A stretch of 64,000 nt of DNA, taken from assembly GCA_000496475.1 (NCBI GenBank), contig AYMW01000003.1, forward strand, positions 519,941-583,940. Direction: 5' to 3'. The stretch's first letter is position 1; each line of letters begins with the position of its first letter. Position numbers and translations under genes: made by a program. This document shows positions 1 through 8,190 of the stretch, in pieces. The DNA comes from Betaproteobacteria bacterium MOLA814 (lineage in GTDB: Bacteria > Pseudomonadota > Gammaproteobacteria > Burkholderiales > Burkholderiaceae_C). Below the pieces are notes generated by a model. The model was not told the origin of the DNA. It saw only the letters and a program-made list of their open reading frames with translations, and did not search any database.

Positions 1-2601
1 CCCTGTGATGTCACCGGTGATGGTGCCGCCACTTCCGAAGTCGGCCAGGTCAACACTGACCGTTTGGTTGGCACTTGCGCCCACGTGGAAGCTCAAGCGC
101 CCCACATTGGGTGGCGCCATTTTCGTGACGGCCGCATCGACGGTACCGCCAAACGTGCCCTCGCTAAAACCCAATGCTGTGAAATTGCTAGTCGTCGCAT
201 AACCACTAGCGCCCGGTTCAACTGTAAAAGCCGCATCGCTGTGCAGGGTCACGCCGCCATATAAAGTGGCTGCTAAAGAAATAGTACTGGTGGCGGAGGC
301 TGATGCAATTGCAACTCCTGAAAGTAAAGCCGCATCGGAATCAACCAAGCCATACATGGCGGCTGTTGCGCTTCCAGAGTCATCGATCCAGATTGACAGA
401 TTTCTACCGTCCTCTGTAGTAAGTGTCACACCACCTTGCAAGTTTTCAGTTGCCACAACGCCCGTTTGGCCAACTTTAGGATTGATTGCGGCCAGCATTG
501 CAGCAGTTCGCTCACCAACAGTGTCCGCAGCTTGAAAATTAACTGAAATCTCAATACCATTTATCCATAGCGGCTGCAAGCCGGTTACGCTGCTGCTTAA
601 AGTAGGTATCATGCCTTCGGCAACGACAGGATTTGCAGTAGCCGTTACACCTGTTAGCGCTGAAACAGCGTTGATGGCGCCTGCCATAGCCACACCACTT
701 GCAGCCTTTTGGTTTGTCAAGGTCGCAATTGCGACGTCTTCGGTAATCGTGTCCAACGAAGCAGTTGCGCTACCGATAGCTACGCCGTTAATCACCAAGT
801 CGCCCGTTGTCAACGTCACAGGTGTGCCGCCGGTGTCAACCTCTGTTCGGCTCGCCGAACTCAATGTTGACTCATTTGTGGAGTAGTCCCCAACAGTGAT
901 GCCTGCGTTGGTAGGTACACCTGTAGAAGTTGTCGTAATGACTATAGGGTCATCGACCAATGACTCGAGTGAATAGGTACCTGCTTGTACGCCTTCTTTT
1001 AAACCGGTTCTCAGCGCAAAGTTGGCTGATGAGTAGTCACTGTCAAATTCAACTTCAATGTTGCGACCGTCAGCTGCGACCAAGCGGATGCCTTCGTTAT
1101 CGCTGTCGCTGTTGACCGCCACCACGCCTGTTTTATCACTGATACGGTTGATAGCATTTACAGCTGCCTCGCGCGATTCCCGCGTGTTGTTGAGTACCGA
1201 CGTTATTCCCGGCGTTGTGTAACCATTAATGATTGCATAGCCTGTTACAACAGAGGTGCCTGTCTGTGCCGTACCCGACATCGTATTGGTGTTGACAATT
1301 GCATTCACACCTGTTTCAGTTGTGTAGCGATTTATCGCAGCGGCTTTCGCAATGGAAGAGCCTGATGCATTGTTTGAAGGTGATAACAAATCGTCGGCCG
1401 AATAAGACGGGCCAATCGTGATGCCATTGATAACCAAGTCACCCGAGTCCAGGATAGGCACGGAGCCTGGTACATCGATTGCCAGTGAAACGGCACGTGT
1501 GCCGCTGCTTGTATCGACGGCTACAGCTGAATCGTCTATGTAGGTATACACCAAGTCGCCGGTAATGAACTGTGAATTGTTGCCAGCGGTTTGTGTAAAC
1601 GTTATGGTACCTGCACTTGCATCAAAAACACCCGTCATGGTGATTTCATCACCTGCTGTCGTCGTAAATACAGGGTAAATTGTGGCATCCGCTCCAGCGG
1701 TAGTGACAGCCAGTGAACCACTTTGGGCGTATTGACCAGTTCCAGTAAACGTTTCGCTGGCTGAAACTACGGCAGCGTAAGTTTCTACAACAGCACTTGT
1801 AATTTTGGTTGTGTCCGTGTCAGCGAACGATATATCTGCAACGGCTCCTTCGCTGGCTCCGTACAAAATTACTACGTCATCACCGCTGGCAGTCACTGTC
1901 CTTCCCGATGTTGAGTCAAAAGCCGAGTTGGCAGAAAGTGCCGCCGCCACCAAAGTTGCAACAGCACTATTGCTTAAGCCAGCGGTTACTTCTACCTCTA
2001 CGCCACCAACTGTGATGGTTCCAGCAACTACAGTTGCCGACTGAGCAAACGTTACTGTTTGGGTCTCACCCCCATCAGCGCCACCAATTTCGCGTGTCGT
2101 AGTGGGGTCGATGAGAACAGTGTCAAAGGTTGATTCTGAAGTTACCTTGTACACAGGGCGCTCGCCGACTGCCTCGCCGGCTGTGCCGTTGAGTATAGAA
2201 AAACCGTTCCACTCAGTCGTGTCAGAAATACGTACAATTTCTTGCTTGAGCTGTTGGAATTCCAAATCCAAGTAAGCACGCTGATCGCCAGAGTTGGTAT
2301 CGTTGATTGCCTGAACGGCCAATTCACGCATGCGTTGCATCATGTCCGTGATTTCCATGGTCGCACCTTCAGCCGTCTGAATCATGGAGATGGCATCGCC
2401 TGCATTGCGCACAGCTTGGTTCAAGCTGCGTATTTGCTGCGTCATGCGGGTGGCAATGGCCAAACCAGCGGCATCGTCCTTGGCAGAGTTGATACGTTTA
2501 CCAGTCGACAACTGCTCCATGGCAGACGCTTGTTCACGACCGGAGGTTTTCATGGCGGCTTGTGTGTACAGCGCTTTAACGTTGGTATTGATGACTGACA
2601 T
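1..2601 (-). CDS. fliC: Flagellin 1 (FliC), C-terminus beyond window
   Basis: Filament subunit exported by the flagellar type III system. The frame is open from the ATG at 2601 to the window edge (867 codons, no stop), so the gene is partial. Residues 1-150 are the conserved D0/D1 helices (starts MSVINTN, with STGKRINSA and DDAAGLAIATRM). The rest is a very long Thr/Ser/Gly/Ala-rich variable region with no sign yet of the C-terminal D1/D0 helices. It contains two GDLVING blocks (near 1400-1440 and 770-810) and two related blocks ending in DGRN. Residues about 179-278 are a module also found in FliD, FlgK and FlgE. GGAG lies about 9 nt before the ATG. A sigma54 promoter lies about 80 nt upstream. 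Family assignment is certain; the full length is unknown. Confidence 0.95.
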   Translation of the reverse strand, partial: MSVINTNVKALYTQAAMKTSGREQASAMEQLSTGKRINSAKDDAAGLAIATRMTQQIRSLNQAVRNAGDAISMIQTAEGATMEITDMMQRMRELAVQAINDTNSGDQRAYLDLEFQQLKQEIVRISDTTEWNGFSILNGTAGEAVGERPVYKVTSESTFDTVLIDPTTTREIGGADGGETQTVTFAQSATVVAGTITVGGVEVEVTAGLSNSAVATLVAAALSANSAFDSTSGRTVTASGDDVVILYGASEGAVADISFADTDTTKITSAVVETYAAVVSASETFTGTGQYAQSGSLAVTTAGADATIYPVFTTTAGDEITMTGVFDASAGTITFTQTAGNNSQFITGDLVYTYIDDSAVAVDTSSGTRAVSLAIDVPGSVPILDSGDLVINGITIGPSYSADDLLSPSNNASGSSIAKAAAINRYTTETGVNAIVNTNTMSGTAQTGTSVVTGYAIINGYTTPGITSVLNNTRESREAAVNAINRISDKTGVVAVNSDSDNEGIRLVAADGRNIEVEFDSDYSSANFALRTGLKEGVQAGTYSLESLVDDPIVITTTSTGVPTNAGITVGDYSTNESTLSSASRTEVDTGGTPVTLTTGDLVINGVAIGSATASLDTITEDVAIATLTNQKAASGVAMAGAINAVSALTGVTATANPVVAEGMIPTLSSSVTGLQPLWINGIEISVNFQAADTVGERTAAMLAAINPKVGQTGVVATENLQGGVTLTTEDGRNLSIWIDDSGSATAAMYGLVDSDAALLSGVAIASASATSTISLAATLYGGVTLHSDAAFTVEPGASGYATTSNFTALGFSEGTFGGTVDAAVTKMAPPNVGRLSFHVGASANQTVSVDLADFGSGGTITGDITG
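1768..2067 (-). repeat. Shared exported-protein module, copy in flagellin 1
   Basis: Residues about 179-278 of flagellin 1. The block opens with TVTFA, has a core TITVGGVEVEV, then an Ala-rich helix-like stretch and ends with FADTDTTKIT. The same order of elements occurs in FliD (17415-17711), FlgK (20464-20736) and FlgE (28524-28841). TITVGGVE and FADTDTT are identical in the FliD copy. This copy lacks the DNxDGT motif of the others, with SGDDVV at that place. Confidence 0.75.
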
Positions 2602-2680
2602 TTACTAGCTCCTACCCCTCAATTTTGAATGGGCTTAAGTTTTGAAAATTTCCACTCAAGAAAGTGGCTATGACTACGAT

Positions 2681-2697
2681 AAGCAGAATGTGTGCCA
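2681..2697 (-). promoter_or_regulatory. Sigma54 promoter of fliC1
   Basis: The minus strand reads TGGCACACATTCTGCT. It matches the -24/-12 consensus TGGCAC-N5-TTGCW with one change (C for the first T of the -12 box) and correct GG to GC spacing. It lies about 80 nt upstream of the fliC1 ATG. Two palindromes sit 115-158 nt further upstream, a usual distance for an activator site. Confidence 0.7.
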
Positions 2698-2811
2698 GCT
2701 TTATAAGACGCGTATGCTTGGCACATTCATATGTTTGCCAATCAATTCCACCTCGAAATCGTTATAAACACACGCTTTTTTAATACTTACCGCACCCTAT
2801 GACGGAAAAGC

Positions 2812-2825
2812 GGCAACTTGTTGCC
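2812..2825. promoter_or_regulatory. Palindrome upstream of fliC1 (element A)
   Basis: Perfect inverted repeat GGCAACTTGTTGCC about 115 nt upstream of the fliC1 -24 box. The form GGCAA-N4-TTGCC recurs within the flgB upstream palindrome and in flgJ ahead of flgK. Activator or repressor binding is inference. This short element also occurs in flgI coding sequence, so alone it is weak evidence. Confidence 0.4.
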
Positions 2826-2838
2826 AAGAGGTGTCAGC

Positions 2839-2855
2839 TTGCCGCTTAGCGGCAA
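2839..2855. promoter_or_regulatory. Palindrome upstream of fliC1 (element B)
   Basis: Inverted repeat TTGCCGCTTAGCGGCAA, 7-bp arms and a 3-nt centre, about 140 nt upstream of the fliC1 sigma54 promoter. An almost identical sequence, TTGCCGCTCAGCGGCAT, occurs inside flgJ at 22651-22667. Candidate enhancer for the sigma54 activator encoded at 39780-40892 (inference). Confidence 0.5.
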
Positions 2856-2884
2856 TTTGGGCATCTGCACCCTTATTCAGCCGT

Positions 2885-2909
2885 AAAAAAACCGGCCTGT
2901 AGCCGGTTT
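2885..2909 (-). terminator. Rho-independent terminator of the TPR gene
   Basis: The minus strand has stem AAACCGGC, loop TACAG, stem GCCGGTTT, followed by further T residues. It starts 27 nt after the stop of the TPR gene and ends that transcript before the fliC1 control region. Confidence 0.85.
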
Positions 2910-2935
2910 GTTATCGGGGTAAGACAGCGCTTGGC

Positions 2936-3406
2936 TTAATCAGCGCGAACCGCCGCAAAGGTATGCAGCCCCATACTTTTCAGCTGGGCATGCTGGGCCA
3001 ACAAGTCGGCGTCTTCGGGGTAGTAGGCCAAGCCCAGCTCAACCGTCTCTAATGCAGACATGGGATCCAGGTCGCAACGGTAGGCACGTGCCAACATCAG
3101 GTAAGTAAACACCTGTGTACGCTCGGCTTGCAAGGTTTTTAACTCCGTTAAGCGCTCAATGGCATAACCCCATTCCTGCTGCGTAGCGGCCAACAAGCCA
3201 GTGATGGCCAACATGTCTTCGCTGTGTGGGTACAAGCTAAGACCCGCCTCGCCCAAAGCTAATGCCAAGTCGTTGCGCTCCTCAGCCATCAATGACTGAA
3301 TGGTGTTGCGAATATCGGTAGGTGTGTAACGTTGTAAATCTGACAGCGGAAACGCGCTTGCGCTGTTGAAGTTGTGACTGCGCAGTGAGTTTAAAAGAGT
3401 GGTCAT
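2936..3406 (-). CDS. Small TPR-like protein next to flagellin
   Basis: Soluble 156-residue helical protein with no signal peptide or membrane segment. Residues about 45-145 have the spacing of two to three TPR repeats: a LALALGEAGLSLYPHSEDM block, an LMLARAYRCDLDPMSALETV block and a final GLAYYPEDADLL. AGGAG lies 7 nt before the ATG. It has its own sigma54 promoter (3461-3476) and terminator (2885-2909), so it is expressed as a flagellar gene on its own. The fold and place recall small TPR chaperones of type III secretion, so a role as flagellin chaperone or regulator is possible but unproven. I do not recognise a named family. Confidence 0.8.
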   Translation of the reverse strand: MTTLLNSLRSHNFNSASAFPLSDLQRYTPTDIRNTIQSLMAEERNDLALALGEAGLSLYPHSEDMLAITGLLAATQQEWGYAIERLTELKTLQAERTQVFTYLMLARAYRCDLDPMSALETVELGLAYYPEDADLLAQHAQLKSMGLHTFAAVRAD

Positions 3407-3460
3407 GGGTAGCTCCTAAGGAAAAATAGGTCCAAACGTGTGTGCTTAGAGGATTTTTAA

Positions 3461-3476
3461 AGCAAGATTTGAGCCA
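3461..3476 (-). promoter_or_regulatory. Sigma54 promoter of the TPR gene
   Basis: The minus strand reads TGGCTCAAATCTTGCT. It matches TGGCAC-N5-TTGCW with one mismatch (T for A) and exact spacing. It lies 55 nt upstream of the start codon. I saw no GCGGCAA palindrome in this gap. Confidence 0.65.
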
Positions 3477-3545
3477 GCCCTCTACCCTTCATGGCATGGC
3501 ACAAGCTAGTAACACCCGTTTTGTGCCCGAATACTGTTATAAAAC

Positions 3546-3572
3546 TAATTATTCGTTAAGTCGTACCGATAT
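3546..3572 (+). promoter_or_regulatory. Sigma28-like promoter of the sugar island
   Basis: TAAT-N15-ACCGATAT on the plus strand, 55 nt before the first island gene. The 15-nt spacer and CCGAT core match the sigma28 promoters of fliC2, fliD, flgP and fliS in this window. The -35 box is one base off TAAA. If active, it would tie sugar synthesis to late flagellar expression. Confidence 0.45.
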
Positions 3573-3627
3573 CTTGACTTAGAGCGACTGAGAATAGCGC
3601 TAACCAACCGTCTAAATTTTTAAAATA

Positions 3628-4197
3628 ATGTCACGAACAGCACTGTTTTTAGACCGCGACGGCGTTATCAATCAAGACAACGGTTATGTTTATTTGCGCC
3701 ATGAGTTTAAATTTCTTGACGGCATTTTTGATTTGGTTAGGCATGCCAACACGCTGGGCTACCTAGTCGTAGTAGTAACAAACCAAGCAGGCATAGGTCG
3801 CGGCTATTTCACAGAAACTTCTTTTGCAACTCTAACAAAGTGGATGGTGGCTGAATTCCAAGCAGCGGATGCAATACTTCACAAGGTTTACCACTGCCCG
3901 TATCACCCAACAGCTGGACTGGGAAAGTATTTAAAAGATGACTTTTCACGCAAGCCGAAACCGGGCATGATCTTACAAGCTGCCAGAGAGCTACATATTG
4001 ATCTCAGCTCATCCGTCATGATCGGAGACAAGGAAACTGATATGCAAGCGGGAATTACAGCTGGTGTGGGTAAAAATCTCTTGCTTGCCCCAGATCAACA
4101 CCCAGTTTCAAATATGGCTCAATACCAACAAATTTCCTCACTGAAAGAAGCCTTTGAACACCTGTCAAACAGACTTGACCCTAGGCTGAGCTCGTGA
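3628..4197 (+). CDS. gmhB: D-glycero-D-manno-heptose 1,7-bisphosphate 7-phosphatase type (HAD)
   Basis: HAD-superfamily histidinol-phosphatase/GmhB type, 189 residues. LFLDRDGVIN near residues 7-16 holds the DxD nucleophile and acid/base pair. VVTNQAGIGRG (about 49-59) is the second motif, KPKPGM the third, and MIGDKETDM the last, metal-binding one. In the family it removes the 7-phosphate of heptose 1,7-bisphosphate. HCPYHP marks the zinc loop, but the later Cys-x-Cys of typical GmhB is missing (FSRKPKPGM), so the loop may not bind zinc. First gene of the island operon. It overlaps the next gene by 4 nt. No clear Shine-Dalgarno is visible before the ATG. Confidence 0.85.
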   Translation: MSRTALFLDRDGVINQDNGYVYLRHEFKFLDGIFDLVRHANTLGYLVVVVTNQAGIGRGYFTETSFATLTKWMVAEFQAADAILHKVYHCPYHPTAGLGKYLKDDFSRKPKPGMILQAARELHIDLSSSVMIGDKETDMQAGITAGVGKNLLLAPDQHPVSNMAQYQQISSLKEAFEHLSNRLDPRLSS

Positions 4198-4907
4198 AGC
4201 TGCTTGTTTTATCTGGTGGGTTCGGTACCCGCCTTAAAAACAGCATTGGTGATCTACCTAAGTCACTAGCACCTGTGAATGGTGTGCCATTTCTCTACTT
4301 GCAACTCAGACATTGGCGTAGCCAAGGGCTTACAGACTTTGTTTTTTTGTTGCACCACCAAGCTGAGCAAATTATTGGTTTTATAGAGTCCGAACGACTT
4401 GGCTTGTTACAAGGCTGCTCTGTAAATTGGGTGGTTGAGCTTTTTCCATTGGGTACTGGCGGTGCCATCGCGAATGCAGTGCGCACACTAGAATTAAAAG
4501 GCGATTTTTTAGCCGCAAATGCTGATACTTGGCTTGGAACTGGTGTCAGTGCTCTACTAGACACGCCCTCGCCCACCATTGCTGTCGTTAAAATGACAGA
4601 TACAAGTCGATACGGAAGCGTTCAATTTAACTCGCTTCACATGGTAAGTAAATTTGTGGAAAAAAACTCTTTACATGGATCAGGTTGGATAAACGCAGGT
4701 TTTTTCCGTCTTGACGCCGAGCTCTTCACAGCTTGGGACAGCAAACCATTTTCACTAGAGAAACAACTATTTGAACCTCTGATTAAGAATCAAACTCTTT
4801 CGGCCTTACCGCTTCAAACAGATTTTTTGGACATTGGTGTGCCAGACGACTACAGCCGTTTTTGCCGATGGGCAGAGGCTGATTACAAAAGTAATCTATG
4901 GAATTAG
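4194..4907 (+). CDS. hddC: Sugar-1-phosphate nucleotidyltransferase, HddC type
   Basis: Nucleotidyltransferase of the RmlA/ManC/HddC fold, 237 residues. It starts with GTG overlapping the previous stop. LSGGFGTRL (residues 6-14) is the nucleotide-binding signature, LPKSLAPVNGVPFL follows, and NADT at 109-112 provides a metal-binding Asp. The neighbours (phosphatase, heptose-type kinase, GmhA isomerase) suggest the substrate is heptose 1-phosphate and the product GDP-heptose, as for HddC. The sequence alone does not fix whether GTP or another nucleotide is used. It overlaps the kinase gene by 10 nt. Confidence 0.78.
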   Translation: MKLLVLSGGFGTRLKNSIGDLPKSLAPVNGVPFLYLQLRHWRSQGLTDFVFLLHHQAEQIIGFIESERLGLLQGCSVNWVVELFPLGTGGAIANAVRTLELKGDFLAANADTWLGTGVSALLDTPSPTIAVVKMTDTSRYGSVQFNSLHMVSKFVEKNSLHGSGWINAGFFRLDAELFTAWDSKPFSLEKQLFEPLIKNQTLSALPLQTDFLDIGVPDDYSRFCRWAEADYKSNLWN

Positions 4908-6277
4908 GCCATTATCTTATTGCTGCAGCCGCGTCCTTGCGAGATGCACTGACAAAAATCAACGCTAATCGCAACGGCACTGTGTTCCTACAGGACCCGC
5001 AAGGTAGTGTGATTGGCGCTTCAACGGACGGCGATATCCGCAGGTACTTGATCGCTGGGGGCACTTTAGATGACCCTGTGTCCTGTTGCGTGAACCCTGA
5101 TTTTCTTTGGGGAACACACGCTGAACCTCGCGAACAATTACTGAAAAAATTAGACCAGCGTATCCGCGTCCTGCCCATCCTAAACAAGGCCATGCAGCTG
5201 GTTGATGTCATCAGCCGAGACCACATACCATTAACATTAGAGGGCCCTGTCTATGCTCGGTCAATGGCTCCAGTGCGTGTGAGTTTCGGCGGAGGCGGAT
5301 CGGACTTAACCCACTACTTTGCTGATGGGAACGACGGCGCAGTCATCAACGCGACCATCTCGCTTTACAGCCACGCAACGCTCAGATTACGCGAAGACAC
5401 AAAAGTCATCATTCACTCTCTTGACCTTGACAAAACAATCCAAGCTGGCAGCTTAGCTGACGCGCTAGTCATACCTGGACCCTTTGGCCTCATTCAGGCT
5501 CTGCTAAAAACCGTCGATCCGACTTTTGGCTTCGAATTATTTCTCCATTCCGACTTCCCAATGAAGTCAGGACTTGGGGGATCCGCGGTCATCTCGGCTG
5601 CTGTGCTAGGGTGTTTTAATCAGTTCCGAAGAGACCGGTGGGACCTGCATGAGCTCTCTGAAATAGCTTACCAGGCCGAACGTTTGTATTTAGGTGTCGC
5701 AGGCGGTTGGCAAGATCAATATGCCACAGTATTTGGGGGCTTTAATTTTATGGAGTTCCGAATGAACCAAAATATTGTTCACCCACTGCGTGTTCAAGCT
5801 GACACACTACTGGAACTTGAGGAAAGCCTAATTCTGTGCGACACGGGTTCAACTCACAACTCAAACGAAATCCACATTTCGCAGCAAAAGCAAATGGAGA
5901 AGAGCCATATTCTAAAAATGGTAGAGGAGAGCGTGCGCTTAAGTTATGAAATGCGAAACGCCATTCTCAGAGGTAAGTTATTGGGGTTTGGCCAGATGCT
6001 AGACCAAGCATGGCAACTCAAACGCCAGTTCAGCGAAAAAATTTCCGATCCTCGCTTGGACAAAATTTATACACAAGCGCAGCGCAACGGCGCAGTTGGT
6101 GGCAAGCTTTTAGGCGCTGGTGGAGGTGGTTTTTTTCTATTTTATGTGCCGGCTTTTAAAAGGCATGACCTCATGAAACATCTCGTATCGGTAGGCCTTA
6201 CACCTCGACCTTTCCGATTTGAGTCCCGAGGACTTCAAGCTTGGAGTGTCCGTGAATCTAACGAAACGCCACGATAG
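4898..6277 (+). CDS. hddA: CBS-domain fused GHMP sugar kinase, HddA type
   Basis: A 459-residue fusion. Residues about 10-112 look like a CBS pair (blocks ending STDGDIRRYL and RVLPILNKAMQLVDVISRDHIP). From about 122 on it is a GHMP kinase: substrate-side motif SFGGGGSD (129-136), ATP loop KSGLGGSA (223-230) and C-terminal GGKLLGAGGGGF (401-412). This is the pattern of D-glycero-alpha-D-manno-heptose 7-phosphate kinase, which makes the 1,7-bisphosphate. Family HddA proteins of about 340-350 residues lack the CBS part. In related sugar clusters CBS domains sit on the nucleotidyltransferase instead. The CBS part may sense a nucleotide and regulate the kinase (inference). Confidence 0.82.
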   Translation: MELGHYLIAAAASLRDALTKINANRNGTVFLQDPQGSVIGASTDGDIRRYLIAGGTLDDPVSCCVNPDFLWGTHAEPREQLLKKLDQRIRVLPILNKAMQLVDVISRDHIPLTLEGPVYARSMAPVRVSFGGGGSDLTHYFADGNDGAVINATISLYSHATLRLREDTKVIIHSLDLDKTIQAGSLADALVIPGPFGLIQALLKTVDPTFGFELFLHSDFPMKSGLGGSAVISAAVLGCFNQFRRDRWDLHELSEIAYQAERLYLGVAGGWQDQYATVFGGFNFMEFRMNQNIVHPLRVQADTLLELEESLILCDTGSTHNSNEIHISQQKQMEKSHILKMVEESVRLSYEMRNAILRGKLLGFGQMLDQAWQLKRQFSEKISDPRLDKIYTQAQRNGAVGGKLLGAGGGGFFLFYVPAFKRHDLMKHLVSVGLTPRPFRFESRGLQAWSVRESNETPR

Positions 6278-6285
6278 TAAAACTT

Positions 6286-8190
6286 ATGATTTCAACTATT
6301 TCAATGCATATCGCCGACTTTGAAATTGGTACAGGTCGCACGTTCGTGATCGCCGAAATTGGAAACAACCACAACGGCAGTTTCACAAGTGCAATAAACT
6401 TAATCGATAAAGCTCAAGCTGCTGGCGCAGATTGCGTTAAGTTTCAAATGCGTCACTTAGACCAAGTTTACAGACATCGTAGTCTCAAGAAAAATGGTGA
6501 AGATTTAGGAACTGAGTATGTTATTGATCTACTGAATAGATTTGAATTAAGCGTAGAAGAACACCATAAACTATCGGATTATTGTCTCAAAATCAACATG
6601 CTTTACCTGTGTACCCCTTGGGACGCAGTCAGCGCTGACACGCTTGAGAGCTTTGCGGTTCCTGCCTACAAGGTGGCTTCGGCAGACCTAACTAACTTAC
6701 CCCTAATACAACGCCTCATTGAGACCAAAAAGCCCCTCATCCTATCAACGGGCATGAATACGGCCGATGAGGTTGAAGTGACCGTAAACTTCCTAAAAAA
6801 ACGGGCGGCGAAATTTGTCTTGTTGCACTGCAACAGTACCTACCCCGCGCCGCTGCATGACATCAACCTCAAGTGGATGGCCACGCTGCGCCGCCTACAC
6901 CCACTCATAGGTTACTCCGGACACGAACGGGGAATCAACATTTCCTTAGCGGCCACCGCGCTAGACGCTTGCATTATTGAGCGACACCTCACGCTGGACC
7001 GAGAAATGGAAGGCCCAGACCACGCTGCAAGTCTGCTGCCAGCCGAGTTTGCGAATATGGTAACGGGCATTCGCGAAATCGAGCTTGCTAAAGGCATGGG
7101 GGAACATCGCCAACTATCTCAAGGCGAAATGATCAACCGCGAAAATTTGGGGAAAAGTTTGGTGGCCGCTGTGCCGCTGGCAAGAGGCACCATAGTAATG
7201 TCACAGCATGTAAAGGTACGTAGCCCCGGGCAAGGCTTATCACCTCAAAAATATGAAGCTCTGCTAGGTCGAACCGTCCACCGAGACATTGAGGATGAGG
7301 GATTTTTCTTTCCATCAGATCTGCAAGATAGCCGCGTGGAGCCAGGGTCATATAGCTTTTCTCGTCCTTGGGGACTGCCCGTTCGCTACCACGACTTTCA
7401 AGAATACGCGAGTCGCGTGGTGCCAGACCTTTGGGAGTTTCACCTCTCGTACTCGGACATGGAGCTTGACCCATCGAAATACCTAACAATACAACCAAAC
7501 ACTGGTTTCGTAGTGCATGCACCAGAGCTATTTTCAGGCAGTCGGCTAATGGATTTGGCGACACCCGATGAGGCATACCGAAATGACTCCATCCGAGAGA
7601 CGCAAAGGGTCATCGACATCACGCGTGCGCTCAAGACCTACTTCCCCACTACGGCTTGTCCGATGATCGTTGCCAACATTGGCGGCTTCACCATGGACGC
7701 CACCCTAGCTGCGGAATCTTTACAAGGGTACTATGAGCGCTTCGCGGACAGCCTGTCGAAATTAGACCTAGCGGGTGTTGAGCTCATCCCGCAGACCATG
7801 GCCCCATTTCCTTGGCATTTTGGTGGGCAGCGCTACCAAAACCTGTTTGTAAAAGCCAATGAAATAGTTGAGTGGTGCTCCCGCCTAAAGTTGAGGATGT
7901 GTTTCGACGTTTCGCATTCAAGCCTTGCCAGCAACCATTTTGAGATGGATTTTTACGACTTTGCGCTGAAGGTAGCGCCCTTCACGGCGCACTTGCACTT
8001 AGGCGATGCGGCCGGCGTTAACGGCGAGGGGCTTCAGATTGGCGAGGGCGCCCTAGACTTCGCACGCCTGGGGAAAGTACTCAAAAAGTGTTGTCCAAAC
8101 GCGAGTTTTATCCCCGAAATCTGGCAAGGGCACAAAAATGGTGGCGAAGGATTTTGGATCGCATTAGAAAGCCTTGAAGGATTGCTATGA
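6286..8190 (+). CDS. NeuB-type ulosonate synthase fused to a TIM-barrel isomerase-like domain
   Basis: A 634-residue two-enzyme fusion. Residues about 10-275 are a NeuB-family barrel, which condenses phosphoenolpyruvate with a sugar: AEIGNNHNG (23-31), STGM (154-157), HCNSTYP (181-187), GYSGHE (209-214) and the ERHLTLDR/GPDH pair (232-246). Residues 285-346 are the SAF domain. Residues about 360-634 form a second barrel of the xylose-isomerase/AP-endonuclease-2 type, with CFDVSHS, HLHLGDA, GEG and a C-terminal PEIWQGH as probable metal ligands. Known NeuB products are sialic, legionaminic or pseudaminic acids. No hexosamine epimerase, dehydratase or aminotransferase is nearby, so the sugar substrate is open. 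ATGA overlap with gmhA. Confidence 0.85.
   Translation: MISTISMHIADFEIGTGRTFVIAEIGNNHNGSFTSAINLIDKAQAAGADCVKFQMRHLDQVYRHRSLKKNGEDLGTEYVIDLLNRFELSVEEHHKLSDYCLKINMLYLCTPWDAVSADTLESFAVPAYKVASADLTNLPLIQRLIETKKPLILSTGMNTADEVEVTVNFLKKRAAKFVLLHCNSTYPAPLHDINLKWMATLRRLHPLIGYSGHERGINISLAATALDACIIERHLTLDREMEGPDHAASLLPAEFANMVTGIREIELAKGMGEHRQLSQGEMINRENLGKSLVAAVPLARGTIVMSQHVKVRSPGQGLSPQKYEALLGRTVHRDIEDEGFFFPSDLQDSRVEPGSYSFSRPWGLPVRYHDFQEYASRVVPDLWEFHLSYSDMELDPSKYLTIQPNTGFVVHAPELFSGSRLMDLATPDEAYRNDSIRETQRVIDITRALKTYFPTTACPMIVANIGGFTMDATLAAESLQGYYERFADSLSKLDLAGVELIPQTMAPFPWHFGGQRYQNLFVKANEIVEWCSRLKLRMCFDVSHSSLASNHFEMDFYDFALKVAPFTAHLHLGDAAGVNGEGLQIGEGALDFARLGKVLKKCCPNASFIPEIWQGHKNGGEGFWIALESLEGLL

Noticed and set aside
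266-2044. Several plus-strand ORFs opposite flagellin 1, with similar ones opposite FliD, FlgK and FlgE
   Set aside because: They are antisense shadows of Ala/Thr/Val-rich repeats, have no ribosome-binding sites and resemble no proteins.
2756-2782. TAAA-N15-AACGATTT on the minus strand, a possible sigma28 promoter for fliC1
   Set aside because: Only four of eight -10 bases match, against a near-perfect sigma54 promoter closer to the gene. A second weak start cannot be excluded.
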